Shown here: in pieces, positions 1 to 12,262 of the stretch
How the letters are laid out: each line of letters opens with the position of its first letter
Position numbering within the stretch: position 1 is the stretch's first letter
DNA from: Symsagittifera roscoffensis
Taxonomy: Eukaryota; Xenacoelomorpha; Acoela; Convolutidae
Assembly (NCBI RefSeq): GCF_963678635.1
Contig: NC_087062.1
Location: 19,147,789-19,211,788, forward strand
Length of the DNA stretch: 64,000 bases
Direction of reading: 5' to 3'
Notes under the pieces: model-generated
The model's database searches: none
The model's input: only the letters and a program-made list of their open reading frames with translations
Told to the model about the DNA's origin: nothing
Position numbers and translations under genes: made by a program

Positions 1-1740
1 TTAACTTTATCAAGATCATTAAGGATGATACTAGAGATGATTCAAACTTGTATGCAACAATTTGGACCCCTAAAAACCCCTGGAGCAAAAGATAACGATT
101 CCCGGAATGAGAACTCGGTAACTAGTGGATGTAATGGAACTAAAAACGAGATGTTATAGACCTAGTTAATTGAAGTTCATGTTTGCAAGTTGTTTCTCAG
201 GCCACACTTAATACAGGAAGCCAAAAATTTAGGATATGATAAGTGGTGATAAATTACAACGGGTATCGTGATTTGAGCCGAAAACGCCGTTTGGACCGGA
301 AGTTATAAGCAACTAGGAAAACAACCCATAGACCAAAAAATAGGTAATTTATACAAAACAATGAGCAAGGGCAATAAAACCTTGGGGATTCTAAACCCGA
401 ATACGGAAGATTGACTTCGGGTGATCCCGGAGTTACCTTCAAAAGACCTTTAGGCGTTTATAACCAAAATTGCATCGAAAACTCCGGAGTTAACACCGCA
501 GAGTGGCACTTTCTCCGGACCCAAGCCTTTGAAACTGAAATCGGTCAGCTGACTTATAACTGGGATTAAAATCATCTACTGGAATTAGAAGCAGCAGCTG
601 AATGGGATATAGTTTTTACATTGTAACCTTGAAGTAGTGGAATTAATTGAAGTCGACCTGGAAACAACAGATTCAGCTTAACATGGTGAAGAAGGCATCA
701 ATAGAAAGTCAACTAGATAAAAGGAAAGTAGTCTCAGAGGATATCGGCAGTATTAGGCAGTCGTGATTGAAAATAGGTCTGCTAAATTATATTAAGGGGC
801 GTGATAATTATTTAGCTCCGGAGGTTACTTTCTGGCACAGTTTGCTATTTTCCCTTGATAGCTATAAGTTCGAAATTCGAATAAAGTATAGATGGGATTT
901 TGTAGGTGCTTGTATTAAAAAGCCATCCATGAAAAGGGCGTTTACCTACTCCCGGGAGGTCCGAACGTTAACGGGACAACTAAATAAAATCCTTGGGAGA
1001 TTGGTCACTTGAACACAGCTCTGTTTAAAGGATGAATTGGAGTTAAAAAATGCAAAACTTAGTTGAATTTACGTATGGCCAAATTCATAACTAGTGTCGT
1101 CGAGAGAAACTTCCGGTTAAGATCTTGTGCAAGTGTATCAGGACTTGTGGGGTCGATCATAACTATAACAATAACTAAAACTCAAATAGAAAAACATAGC
1201 GAAAAATTTTTGGGTAGCCTACTTCTAGGCAAAACAAAATTAGCTGCTGCTGAGAGTATTTGGGTTCTCGTAGTTACTTAGAGAAAAGTTCAATTTTTGG
1301 GCGAACAGAGCTTCTCACAATCGAGGGAGAATACGTTAAGTTAGTGATTTCAAAGGGGTGATAAATATTTGATTGAGCTATCGAGGATGGCCAGAGTTAA
1401 GAATTGTAAGTTAATGTTAACGGGAAATTGAATTTCATCTAAAATTTTTTGCTGATAAATCGCGGACTCTTTCTTTTGATTAGATTGTTAGACTATATTC
1501 TGGCCACTCAGAGATTTCTGAGTTTGGATGTTTTTCATCTTAGTTTAATTACAATTGGAAATTCTTGCGAACATATCGAGCGGAAGAGGCAGCGCTAATA
1601 GTCTTTAAATAAAGGGGCAATTGACATGAAATAGAACAGCATAATTCCCAGCATTTTAATCCTTTCACGGTTGAGGATAGTGAGCATTGGCCGCCCTGCT
1701 GAATCCACAACCATGGGACCTTTTTGTGGTGTCCTTAAGA
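1..1740. other. No gene recognised
   Basis: AT-rich sequence with only short chance ORFs (81 codons at most) that show no family motif. I see no RNA gene, no terminal repeats and no tandem array. It could be old, unrecognisable repeat sequence. Confidence 0.5.
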
Positions 1741-1748
1741 GAGGGGGA

Positions 1749-1785
1749 CAGAGAGAAAGAGAGAGAGAGAGAGAGATATAGATAG

Positions 1786-1818
<33 letters not shown>

Positions 1819-1819
1819 A
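1749..1819. repeat. Compound GA/GATA microsatellite
   Basis: A run of GA dinucleotides passes into about seven GATA tetranucleotides and back into GA dinucleotides. This is a simple-sequence repeat and likely length-polymorphic. Confidence 0.95.
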
Positions 1820-3025
1820 ACAGAGAACGAACCTAGAGACCCGGGTTGACCTCTAAGGACCGAGACCACTAATCATACAATTCCGCAAACGAAGCCTATG
1901 AAAAAGTACTAGTCATACATTTTGCTAAAATGAAATTGTCGAATTTTCAAAGATATTTCTCTTGTTTTGGCATAAAGTGTTTAGTCATAAATGAAAAAGA
2001 CCTTTTTTAAACAAAAAATGCTAATCATACAATTTCCATGTATTGAAATTTTGTGATTAACTATTTTTTGATGGCGATATCAAACATTTTTCTAAGCGGT
2101 ATCGAAGTTGTCCCAAAAAATTTTGATTTTTTTCTAATTTTGAAACAATTTTTTTTCAAACATACATTTTCTAAACAAAGAAAGATTTTTTGGATGCAAA
2201 ATTAGTTTTTTGTGTGCATATCGTAGTTCTGGATACACAAAGTTTGATTTTTAATCCATTTCTCAGAATAGCATTTTTCGAAAACGCTCAAAACAATAAT
2301 TGATACTGTATGGCATGTTTTTGTATGCCTTGATTAATGCATGATTAATTTAAAAATCCAATTAAAAAAATCACCTTTGAAAATGTTTGCTAAAATTAAA
2401 AAAAAGATACTTCATTATATCGTTTGCTTAAAACAAAACTCAGACACTTCAGGCCGTTTCCGATGCATTGTAATTGCGATATCGTCAAATGGTTGGTTAC
2501 TCTACTTTTGAGTAACCAAGGTCTTTGCCACTTGTGTTTGGTTACAAACACAACCCAAAAGTTTTGAGAAATTAAATTAGCAAAAAAATGCAATTTTTCA
2601 TGCAATTTCTGTACTAATGGAATTGGATGAAACGTGTGTGTAGCAATTTTCCTTATATGAACCATTTGATTAGCATTTTTGGTCAACTCGGGGAAGCTAC
2701 CCCCTGAAACCTACCCCTTCAATCACACCAGCTCTCTCGTCATGAACACTCTCGACCACATCCATAAAAACGATTTCAGCAATAGCAGTCATTACCGACT
2801 CTCTGATTTACCCACTACCCCCACTCTGATTGTAAATATGAAGACAAAGCCAGCCGAAACGTTACACCATATGAACGAAATTGCATAACTTCCGTTACTG
2901 TGTTACGTAATTGTTTCATAAGTATTATACAACACTTACGTATTTTCGGCTCGTTGATACTTCGGCTGGTCTATACTTCGGCTGGTTTTTATACCACCAG
3001 GTAATTGATCGCAATAATTTTGTAC
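1820..3025. other. No firm gene; one GC-richer open stretch
   Basis: Mostly AT-rich with homopolymer runs. The segment 2679-2888 (+) stays open for 69 codons and is visibly richer in C than its surroundings (Pro, Thr, His and Asn codons), so it might be an exon remnant. No family motif or convincing splice pair frames it. The rest holds nothing I recognise. Confidence 0.35.
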
Positions 3026-3988
3026 GACTCCCCGAGTCGAGATTTTTCACCTAATTTGAAGCAAGATTTGAGCGGTTTGAGCGGTTTTTTTAGACAATTA
3101 CGCTCAAAATCTTGCTTCAGAATGAGCGGTTTGAGCGGTTTTTGAACGGTTTATCTAAAAAAACCGCGCAAGATTTGAACGTTTTTTTTTAGATAAACCG
3201 CTCAAAACCGTTCAAATCTTGCGCGGTTTTTTTAGATAAACCGTTCAAAAACCGCTCAAACCGCTCATTTTGAAGCAAGATTTTGAGCGTAACTGTCTAA
3301 AAAAAACCGCTCAAACCGCTCAAATCTTGCGCGGTTTTTGAGCGGTTTTTTTAGATAAACCGTTCAAAAACCGCTCAAACCGCTCATTTTGAAACAAGAT
3401 TTTGAGCGCAATTGTTTAAAAAAACCGCTCAAACCGTTCAAATCTTACATATTTTGCAGTGGTTATTTTGCTCGAGCATTTGAAAAAAGTCGCTCACATT
3501 GTTTTTGGTCAAGACATCGAAAAAAATATTGCTTGATTTGAGAACGTTAATCACTTTTTTTAAATTGCAGATAGTATCAAGATTTGAACGGTTTTGAGCG
3601 GTTTATCAAAAAAAACGCTCAAAAACCGCTCAAATCTTGCGCGGTTTTTGAGCGGTTTTTTTAGATAAACCGCTCAAAACCGTTCAAATCTTGCGGGGTC
3701 ACATTACCTTTCCAGGCCTTTTTGTTGGTTGCCTTTTTTGGTTTTAATCGGTTTTCCTTATAAGACCATTCAAAAACCGCCTAAAAACCGCTCACATCTT
3801 GCTTGAGAAACCGTTCAAAAATCACCGCAAGAAATGAGCGGTTTTTGAGCAATTTTTTTAAGCAAGATTTGAGCGGTTTGAGCGGTTTTTCTTAAAAAAA
3901 ACCGCCCAAACCGCTCAAATCTTGCTGAAAAACCGCTCAAACCGCTCATATCTTGAGCGGTTTTTGAGCGGGATCTCGACCCGGGTCA
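3026..3988. repeat. Foldback array of inverted TTTGAGCGGT / ACCGCTCAAA units
   Basis: Dozens of copies of TTTGAGCGGT and of its reverse complement alternate, separated by CAAGAT/ATCTTG and T-runs, so many nested hairpins are possible. One clear pair of 18-nt arms starts CCGCGCAAGATTTG and is mirrored by CAAATCTTGCGCGG across about 30 nt. The block is framed by an inverted pair, CCCGAGTCGAGAT near 3035 and ATCTCGACCCGGG near 3970, like terminal inverted repeats of a foldback element. No ORF is present. The right end is included in the 1,531-bp duplication. Confidence 0.85.
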
Positions 3989-5391
3989 AATTTTCACATT
4001 TGATCTTTGATGTTGTCCAAAATTTATAGTTTTTCAAAATTTTCTTCTCTCAAAAACTATTCGTTATGGATTACAGAGCAGTCGGATCATTCAGGGCTTT
4101 GTTCTGTATACGAGACGAGCAGTCTTGTTTGTTTTTTACGCTAGTCCAAAATAAAATTGAACAACCGTTTATAAATGTTCGGCCAGCACTCAACAAATTT
4201 CACCGCCGAAAATTAAAAACCTATTCACAACGACGAAAATTAAAAAGCTAATCCCCGCACCGAAAATTAAAAAGCTATTCACAGTGCTTAAAATGTATTT
4301 TTCCAAGTTAAAAATATTTGGTTATAATATAACTAAATGCGCCAAATTTCTGACATCACAGTCCAGTATTCGTTCAAATTCAGGGGGTATTTTTACTTAT
4401 TTCGCTCAAATTTTTGCGATTTTGTTTTATTATTCAATGTTTAAATGTTGAGAACAATATACGAACAGCACTGGTTGGTTTGTTAATACAAATGCGATTA
4501 CTTTATTCTAAAGCCGACTTCCAAAATGACTAAACTTCGAGCAGATATGAAGGTGGTCATTTTTCCCCTGGAGCTTTTTTTTCTAATCTGGGTAAAACTC
4601 TGGAGCGATTTTGAAGTAATTTTGAGTAGTTTACCAAAGATTCTTCATTTTAGGCCAATTTGGCTTATTTAACCAATTTAGAAATGTGAACACAACATTT
4701 TGAGATGGAACTAAAATTTGATTAGTTGATTTTAGCCAATCAGATTGAAGCAAAATAGCTTCAGCTCAAGATGTTGAAATAATATTGAATTTTGGACGGA
4801 ATAAGTAAAAAGACCCAAATTCAGGGACATAATGGTTGATGCGTGTTGAATTGCTGAGATTTCTATTTTGTATTTCATAGAATTGTAATTAAAACAATCA
4901 TTTTGCGTTTTATGTTTCTCAAAAATGTATTGAAACAATCCGTTTGCGTTGTGAATAGCTATCAAACTTTCGGTGCAGTGACTAGCTTTATACCTTTTGG
5001 CGTTATGAATTATCGGCGCTGTGGGAATACACCTCCTCAACACCACCTGATCCTTAATACTTCACCGATACCTAGCGCAGAAACTAGATACTAGGACACA
5101 TCCCGCTTAGATCATCACAATCCAGCAATGACAACGGTACTGAAACTTTTGACAACGACAGTGAGATAAACGATCAATTCTGTGTAAAAATTATTATCAG
5201 AAGTTGATTTTTCTTTCATCTACCCACCATCCACTGATGTGATACTGTCATTTGATTTTATCCATGACAAATAACTGTGCTTAAAAATCAAATTTGACTC
5301 ATTCCAAATCTGTTCAGTTAATTTTTCCAAATCCTACACCACAGAAACGTATTAAGAAACAAACAAATGAAAAAGATTTTTGAGCAAAATA
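3861..5391 (+). repeat. Tandem duplication of 1,531 bp, copy A
   Basis: Every landmark recurs exactly 1,531 bp later. Only a few substitutions separate the copies (for example CTGACATC versus CCGACATC). It starts inside the foldback array and contains two short ORFs (61 and 63 codons) that repeat verbatim but match nothing known. The very high identity means either a recent duplication or an assembly artefact. Confidence 0.95.
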
Positions 5392-6922
5392 AGCAAGATT
5401 TGAGCGGTTTGAGCGGTTTTTCTTAAAAAAAAACGCCCAAACCGCTCAAATCTTGCTGAAAAACCGCTCAAACCGCTCATATCTTGAGCGGTTTTTGAGC
5501 GGGATCTCGACCCGGGTCAAATTTTCACATTTGATCTTTGATGTTGTCCAAAATTTATAGTTTTTCAAAATTTTCTTCTCTCAAAAACTATTCGTTATGG
5601 ATTACAGAGCAGTCGGATCATTCAGGGCTTTGTTCTGTATACGAGACGAGCAGTCTTGTTTGTTTTTTACGCTAGTCCAAAATAAAATTGAACAACCGTT
5701 TATAAATGTTCGGCCAGCACTCAACAAATTTCACCGCCGAAAATTAAAAACCTATTCACAACGACGAAAATTAAAAAGCTAATCCCCGCACCGAAAATTA
5801 AAAAGCTATTCACAGTGCTTAAAATGTATTTTTCCAAGTTAAAAATATTTGGTTATAATATAACTAAATGCGCCAAATTTCCGACATCACAGTCCAGTAT
5901 TCGTTCAAATTCAGGGGGTATTTTTACTTATTTCGCTCAAATTTTTGCGATTTTGTTTTATTATTCAATGTTTAAATGTTGAGAACAATATACGAACAGC
6001 ACTGGTTGGTTTGTTAATACAAATGCGATTACTTTATTCTAAAGCCGACTTCCAAAATGACTAAACTTCGAGCAGATATGAAGGTGGTCATTTTTCCCCT
6101 GGAGCTTTTTTTTCTAATCTGGGTAAAACTCTGGAGCGATTTTGAAGTAATTTTGAGTAGTTTACCAAAGATTCTTCATTTTAGGCCAATTTGGCTTATT
6201 TAACCAATTTAGAAATGTGAACACAACATTTTGAGATGGAACTAAAATTTGATTAGTTGATTTTAGCCAATCAGATTGAAGCAAAATAGCTTCAGCTCAA
6301 GATGTTGAAATAATATTGAATTTTGGACGGAATAAGTAAAAAGACCCAAATTCAGGGACATAATGGTTGATGCGTGTTGAATTGCTGAGATTTCTATTTT
6401 GTATTTCATAGAATTGTAATTAAAACAATCATTTTGCGTTTTATGTTTCTCAAAAATGTATTAAAACAATCCGTTTGCGTTGTGAATAGCTATCAAACTT
6501 TCGGCGCAGTGACTAGCTTTATACCTTTTGGCGTTATGAATTATCGGCGCTGTGGGAATACACCTCCTCAACACCACCTGATCCTTAATACTTCACCGAT
6601 ACCTAGCGCAGAAACTAGATACTAGGACACATCCCGCTTAGATCATCACAATCCAGCAATGACAACGGTACTGAAACTTTTGACAACGACAGTGAGATAA
6701 ACGATCAATTCTGTGTAAAAATTATTATCAGAAGTTGATTTTTCTTTCATCTACCCACCATCCACTGATGTGATACTGTCATTTGATTTTATCCATGACA
6801 AAAAACTGTGCTTAAAAATCAAATTTGACTCATTCCAAATCTGTTCAGTTAATTTTTCCAAATCCTACACCACAGAAACGTATTAAGAAACAAACAAATG
6901 AAAAAGATTTTTGAGCAAAATA
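5392..6922 (+). repeat. Tandem duplication of 1,531 bp, copy B
   Basis: Second copy, directly abutting copy A. Its 3' edge is at the AAAATAA before 6923, where the sequence diverges into ACATTCTTGC. No gene is recognised within it. Confidence 0.95.
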
Positions 6923-7250
6923 AGACATTCTTGCACCTATCATCACCATCAATTCATCATACATTTTTAAACAAAGAGGGTCTTTTTTTTATCTTAATCT
7001 TTCCGTAAATTCGCGATGCATTTCACTCTACTGCTTGAATTTCCCGTTTGTAAGTAAAAGCAGCCCACTGCATGGCACGCTCAAAATTTTTAATCCCGTT
7101 TTTCAAGCCTTCTTTTTTTCCCATAATCATCTCCACGTAGTTACTTTGTCATCTTTCATGAATAATTACAACCTCACAAAACCCAAGCTTCAACAACCAC
7201 TCTCTGAAATCACTTCATGCTTTACAAAATTTCTTATGATTTTGATATAT
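6923..7250. other. No gene recognised
   Basis: AT-rich spacer. A 100-codon ORF crosses into the following inverted repeat but has no recognisable motif. Confidence 0.4.
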
Positions 7251-7418
7251 CGGAAAATTATCTTTGAGTTGCAATTCCAACATGACAAAATGATCTTCCA
7301 AATGCTTCAAATTTTCGAGTTATTTCGATTTTTATAAAAATCGAAATAACTCAAAAAATAGAAGCAATCGGAAAATCAGATTTATTGTTAGAATTGCAGC
7401 TCAAAGAGGGTTTCCCGA
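7251..7418. repeat. Imperfect inverted repeat with a perfect 36-bp core palindrome
   Basis: The core at 7317-7352 is a perfect palindrome (GAGTTATTTCGATTTTTA and its complement). The arms extend imperfectly about 65 bp further each way: CTTTGAGTTGCAATTC on the left pairs with GAATTGCAGCTCAAAG on the right. It looks like a foldback or hairpin MITE. I did not find a target-site duplication. Confidence 0.8.
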
Positions 7419-7689
7419 TAGCACCAAACAATGGTTCTATAGAGCAAAACATTTAAAAGATAGAATGAGTTTGTTTTGAGTAGCTCAATATGTATATATC
7501 CCTAATTAAAACTTCAGAAGATCATAATAAAAAAGTTTTTGAACGGAGAGAGTTTTATTCCGCTGAAAATAGTCGGACACGCTGTCACATTTTCCTTTAA
7601 AAAATATCCTTTTGACGATTTTTTTGCAATAGATAAATTGAATTGAGAGTAGAAAATAGGTGCACCCAAATAACAAGAGGCCATATTGA

Positions 7690-8650
7690 ATTATTGGCTT
7701 AACCTAAGAAATGTAAAACTCAACCAACATCCCTCTGGATACATAATATTTCAATTTGGAAATCACTCCAGAATGGCGTCCAAAATTTGTTTTGCTTTTT
7801 GCAACATGATGCGAGGACGTTAACCTTTTATTCACAATTACACCTAAAAAAATTACAGGAAAATTTTTGGGATAACAGTTCGTGATGAAACTGGAAGCTT
7901 CTTTAAGATGCACAAATTTAATTTAGGTAGTTTCAAAATGTTAACTTCGTTCATTAGAAATTAGCCAGTTAATAACAGTCAAGATGTCAGATTGAAACTC
8001 GTCCAATCTGGAAGTCTATGCAAAAAATTATTTATTATATAAAGATAAGAACACCTCAGAGGCCCTAACTGCATTGGGCATATCAATTATATAAAGTAGA
8101 GAAAGCATCGGACCAAAGACCGAACAATGAAAAACTCCTGTTTTTTTTTGGTAGCCAGCTTTAACTAGCACATTTCATATGGGCAGGTTGATAACGACCT
8201 GAAATTTAACTTTCAAACCAATTTTAGCGATTCCGCTGATGCTATAAGCTTCTATGTCATTCAGCGTAAATTTGTGATTAAGTGTGTCAAATGCTCTTCT
8301 AAGGTCAATGAAGAAACTAGTGTAATTTGTCACTTGACTCAAATCGTATTATTCAGTTAACTCCGCTAGGACATCAATGGTTGCGTATTCTCGACGAGAA
8401 CCAAATTGCTCAGTAGCTTGATCGTTTCTAAATATTTTGACAGACGGGAGATCATATAGTTTTCCAATATTTGACTGGGTGCAATTAGGCGGCGAGTCAT
8501 ATGCCGATATTTATTAATATCAATCTTACAAGTTTCAAAAACATCAAGTTTCAAGTTGAGGTGTAACATACCAGATGAGAAAGAAAGTTTAATTAAATAT
8601 GCTAGATATGGGGCACCAGTGTAGGCAGACGCTTAATGAAACGACTGCTA
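7690..8650 (-). pseudogene. Decayed non-LTR (LINE) reverse transcriptase fragment
   Basis: Read on the minus strand, this carries the ordered blocks of a Jockey/CR1-type LINE RT. In order they are a block resembling SKILExxMISRLSKYLE near 8440-8500, QFGSRREYATIDVL near 8350-8400 and FIDLRRAFDTLNH (motif A) near 8260-8300. Next comes GPMLSLLYIIDMPNAV near 8040-8110, then FLGVIVNKRLTSSHHVAKSK with SGVISKLKYYV near 7740-7840. Stops and frameshifts interrupt it, and the YADD position reads LYNK then stop, so the active site is gone. The 5' part (endonuclease) and the tail were not found; it is a truncated dead copy. Confidence 0.85.
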
Positions 8651-9112
8651 GTTTCGTAGATGCCTGAAAATTGCGTCGGGGTCTTGTGTTCAATAAAATG
8701 CAGTACTTCTTAAAAAGTGCAAATAATTTTTTATTGAACTATTTTCGGAATTTGATTGCGAGCTTAAATCCAACCGTAGTGAGAAATTTTTAAAAGGTTT
8801 GCAATTGAAAGTGGCTCAACCAAAAGTTTTCATCATTTTGGAGAAGCCCGGCTACTCCTGTATTTTTAGAGCTTTTATCAAAGACTTCATTTATTAGTTT
8901 TTAAACATATCACGAGTCTCCGATACATTTAATAAGCCTATGAGTAAAAAACTATTTTTCTCTTGTCTAATAGTGTACTAATTTATTCCTCGCAGCACCA
9001 AATTTGAGTTTTTTGGCAGTGTCACGTCTATCTAATTTCCACAAATTTTAGAGTTTATTTCTTTGAATGATCGAGTTTTCATTTTCCTTTTTAAACCACT
9101 CTGTAGTTTTTT
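8651..9112. other. No gene recognised
   Basis: AT-rich sequence between the LINE fragment and the large palindrome. It may include further decayed LINE sequence, but no motif is readable. Confidence 0.4.
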
Positions 9113-10416
9113 CGAGATGTCTTTGCTGGCTGCTTAAATGTAAATTCATCTTTTGATTCCATTAAATTAGTTTAAAATTTCTTTATAAGCATAGATGAAA
9201 CTTTTTTATCCATTAAAAGTGAATCATCGAGTTTGGATTTCAAGATCAATAAAAACAAATAAATTTTAAATTTGTCGCCAAAAAACAAAATCAGGTAGGT
9301 GTAAGCTCCTGTTCGAAAATTTAAATTGATTTTGAAGGTTGAAATAAAAAAATCACTCTGAAATTAAAATCACAATACCCGGATCAACAATGTTACGAAC
9401 TAAATTTTGATTGATGAAAGAAACTTTAGTATCTGAAACCCTTGTAGGTTCTTTGGTTAAGATTTCGATGCCGTAAAAACGGACAACATTGAAATAATTC
9501 AATGTGAGGTTGTTATTATGACAAGGAACTCTTTGCAAATGACGATCAAAAATGGTTTCGTCATAATAATAACAGTACACTGAATTATGTAAATGTTGTC
9601 AGTTCTTACGATTTTGAAAACGTAACCGAAGAAGGTGCAAAGTATTATGATTTTAACTAAAGAACATTAACCGAAGAACCCGGGTATGGTGATTTTAATT
9701 TCAGAGTTCTTTTTTTCCTTATCCATTTCAATTAACTTTCAAAATCAATTTGAAGTTTTCAACAGAGCTTACACATACATTTATTTTGAAAACTTATTGA
9801 AATGGATAAAGATAAAAAAAACTCTGAAATTAAAATCACAATGCCCGGGTTCTTCGGTTAAGGTTCTTGGTTAAAATCATAATACCTTGCAAAATCTTCG
9901 GTTACGGTTTCAAAATCGTAAGAATTGACAACATTTACATAATTCAGTGTACTGCATTATTATGACGAAACCACTTTTGCTCGTCATTTGCAAAGAGTTC
10001 CTTGTCATAGTAACAATCTTCCATTGAATTATTCAAATTTTGTCCGTTTTTACGGCTTCGAAATCTTAACCAAAGCACCTGCAAGGGTTGCAGATACTAA
10101 AACTTCCCTCATCAATCAAAATTTAGTTCGTAACATTGTTGATCCGGGTATTGTGATTTTAATTTCAGAGTGAGTTTTTTATTTCAACCTTCAAAATCAA
10201 TTTAAAATTTCGAACAGGAGCTTACATCTACCTGATTTTGTTTTTTGGCGACAAATTTAAAATTTATTTGTTTTTATTGGTCTCGAAATCCAAACTCGAT
10301 GCTTCACTTTTAATGGATAATAAAAGTTTTATCTATGCTTATAAAGAAATTTTTAAATAATTTAATGGAATCAGGACATAAATTTACATCTAAGCAGCCA
10401 GCAAAAACATCTCGAA
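9113..10416. repeat. 1.3-kb palindromic foldback element
   Basis: The sequence from about 9113 reads back in reverse complement to about 10416, with the axis near 9765. Paired landmarks are GGCTGCTTAAATGTAAATTC with its mirror near 10380-10400, CAGGTAGGTGTAAGCTCCTG near 9291 with CAGGAGCTTACATCTACCTG near 10216, and the AATACCCGGATCAACAATG block with its mirror near 10135. Arms are about 600 bp with small indels. The short ORFs inside simply mirror each other. No transposase is present, which suits a non-autonomous foldback or long-TIR element. Its target-site duplication was not resolved. Confidence 0.88.
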
Positions 10417-10429
10417 AACAGGTTTTTCG

Positions 10430-10545
10430 GTTAAGGTTTCAAAGCCGTAAGAATTGACAACATTTAGATAGTTCAGTGTACGGTTAACTTTATGACGAAA
10501 CCATTTTTCCTCGCCATTTACAAAGAGTTCCCATTATAGCAAACC
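10430..10545 (+). repeat. Third partial copy of the palindrome sub-repeat
   Basis: The block GTAAGAATTGACAACATTTA followed by ATGACGAAACCA and TTACAAAGAGTTCC repeats the one at about 9905-10010 in direct orientation, just outside the right arm. It suggests internal subrepeats in the foldback family. Confidence 0.75.
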
Positions 10546-11139
10546 CTAAAAGAAGAGCAATCTTCAGAGTCCTGAAAGATTAAATCTGAGATCTGACATG
10601 GTGATAGACTCCAGCAACTCCAGCAATCAGAAGACAGTGAAAAAAATTTAAATAGCAGATTGCCACGAACTTCTTTTATTTATTTTTACATATTTATAAA
10701 AAACCGTTTGAGCCATTTTTGTATACCATTTAAGTTTGAGAAGCATATACACTCCAAATTTTTGCGCAAAAGGTTTGAAAAGATTTTTAATTTTAAGATA
10801 TTTTTGGCTATCAACCAAAATTGAAATTTATTTGAGCAAAATAGAGAAGAGAATATTATATCTTCCTTAAATTAGGTTGGGTTTTATAAAGGGATAATTT
10901 GGATACAGTTGATACATTTTCCAAAATAATTAGCACCATAAAACGTTTGCTAAATTTCTAAGCAATTTTGTCTTCATCATTTTTCGTCTAAAGTCAACCC
11001 AATTTGAGAAAAACGTGTTTGAAGTTTCAAACTTTATCGTTTTTTTTTCTGATATTTCGATTCAGCACTGATATAGAAGAGAAGTTGTTCACATGGGCCA
11101 TGATATTTGTATGCGTTTTTATTTTTCTTTTAATTTCAG
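10546..11139. other. Non-coding; probable intron or upstream sequence of the next exon
   Basis: AT-rich with no gene motif. It ends in a pyrimidine-rich tract and CAG directly before the candidate exon at 11140. Confidence 0.4.
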
Positions 11140-11281
11140 TGGAAACAATTCTAATTGCCGTGACTGCAGTTCTGCTTGCATATTGGCTGTTCTTCTCGTC
11201 ATCGAGGTTTTACGACGACTCCAGACACAAGATGCAGAGTTCACAGCCTACGTCTACGGGGGATCTGCGACTAGCCGAAAG
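11140..11281 (+). CDS. Candidate membrane-anchor exon of a methyltransferase gene
   Basis: A 142-bp island of higher GC lies between a good acceptor (TTTTTCTTTTAATTTCAG) and a donor (AAAG/GTAACA). In the open frame it encodes a hydrophobic helix, ILIAVTAVLLAYWLFF, then a polar stretch ending GDLRLAER, which fits a type II signal anchor with a stalk. The exon ends after two bases of a codon. The acceptor TTTTAG at 13396-13397 supplies the third base and puts the following ORF in frame, so I infer that it splices to the methyltransferase exon at 13398, giving an intron of 2,116 bp. Upstream exons carrying the start codon are not identified. The splice model is inference; the exon boundaries are seen. 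Confidence 0.5.
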
Positions 11282-11627
11282 GTAACACGATGCACAGCTT
11301 TAGTTGATAAGTTGATGAAACGCTTTTGCTGCAGCGACTTCATCGAAAAGTTTTGATTGGGTGTTTTTTTTGGAAAGTTTCGACTTTTTTAGGATACCCA
11401 TTTTGGGTACTTTGCCGATAACTTAGCAGGTCATCATTTTGAGGAAATTTTCTGGTCCGCAAGACATTTTGTTTGAAAATAGCGTAGTGAGCCTTGTTTG
11501 GAGGTGTTCGGCCAATGAATTGGTTTAATTTTAGCCGCATTCTCTCACAAACCAACGTGGTTTCGTAAGAAACAAGCGCACAAAAAATTTGTTGTCTCAT
11601 GTAGATTTTCAAAAATACCTTGCAAAT

Positions 11628-12262
11628 TAAACGAGGATAGCCTGTTACTGTGCAAGTAGCACAAAATGTTCCGACCATACTCTTTAGAAAACTACGGTTT
11701 AGAAATTTTTTTTTAAAGTTAGTGTAGTTTCTGCTTGGTGTGATAAACGGATCTGATGTAAAAAAATTATTTAGGCATATTCGACAGTCAAAGTAGTATA
11801 GGAAAATTGGCGGAAAAAAAATTTTGTAGAAAAATAACTAGAAAACAAAAAAAAATTTAAAAAAAAATTTTTTTTTCAAAAAATTTTAAAGAAAATTTTC
11901 GAATTTTTTGAAGTTTTTGGCTCCCAAAATTAGGCAAAAAAACTCCAAAAACTAATTTTACTTGCTTAAAATTATGTTTTAAGGTCTTAAACTAGGCATA
12001 GTTCAGCTTGTAAGCCTGCTTGCTTGCTTAATTCCCTCGAATTAAGACAAAAAATCTCAAATTTCAAACCGGTTTTTCTCGACACTGGGAAAACTTTTTG
12101 GAAATTTTTAAATTTGATTTGAATCACGACTAAAAGGGCTTAAACATGATATATCACTCAACCCAGTCCGATGATTATTTGTGGTACCTGATTTTGCGTG
12201 GAAAACAAAAACAAAAAACTAAAACACACCCGAATACAAAGTTCTTCCCCATTTTCAGTGAT
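11628..12262 (+). repeat. Dispersed repeat of about 0.63 kb, copy 1
   Basis: From GGATAGCC..TACTGTGCAAGTAG to the CCCATTTT..GGTCGG-like end, this aligns through its whole length with 57,634-58,246 in the same orientation and with many substitutions. It has no coding capacity and lies in the putative methyltransferase intron, so it is an old interspersed repeat family of unknown class. Confidence 0.8.

Noticed and set aside
3026-3988. CRISPR array
   Set aside because: Units are alternately inverted and spacers are not unique; the DNA is eukaryotic.
4066-6625. Repeated 61- and 63-codon ORFs at 4066, 4903, 5597 and 6434 as small genes
   Set aside because: They repeat only because the 1,531-bp block is duplicated; codon use is not gene-like and no motif is present.
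11093-11356. Second frame through the candidate anchor exon
   Set aside because: It runs past the splice donor and gives a Cys-rich sequence without a domain; the frame with the hydrophobic helix also matches the downstream methyltransferase phase.
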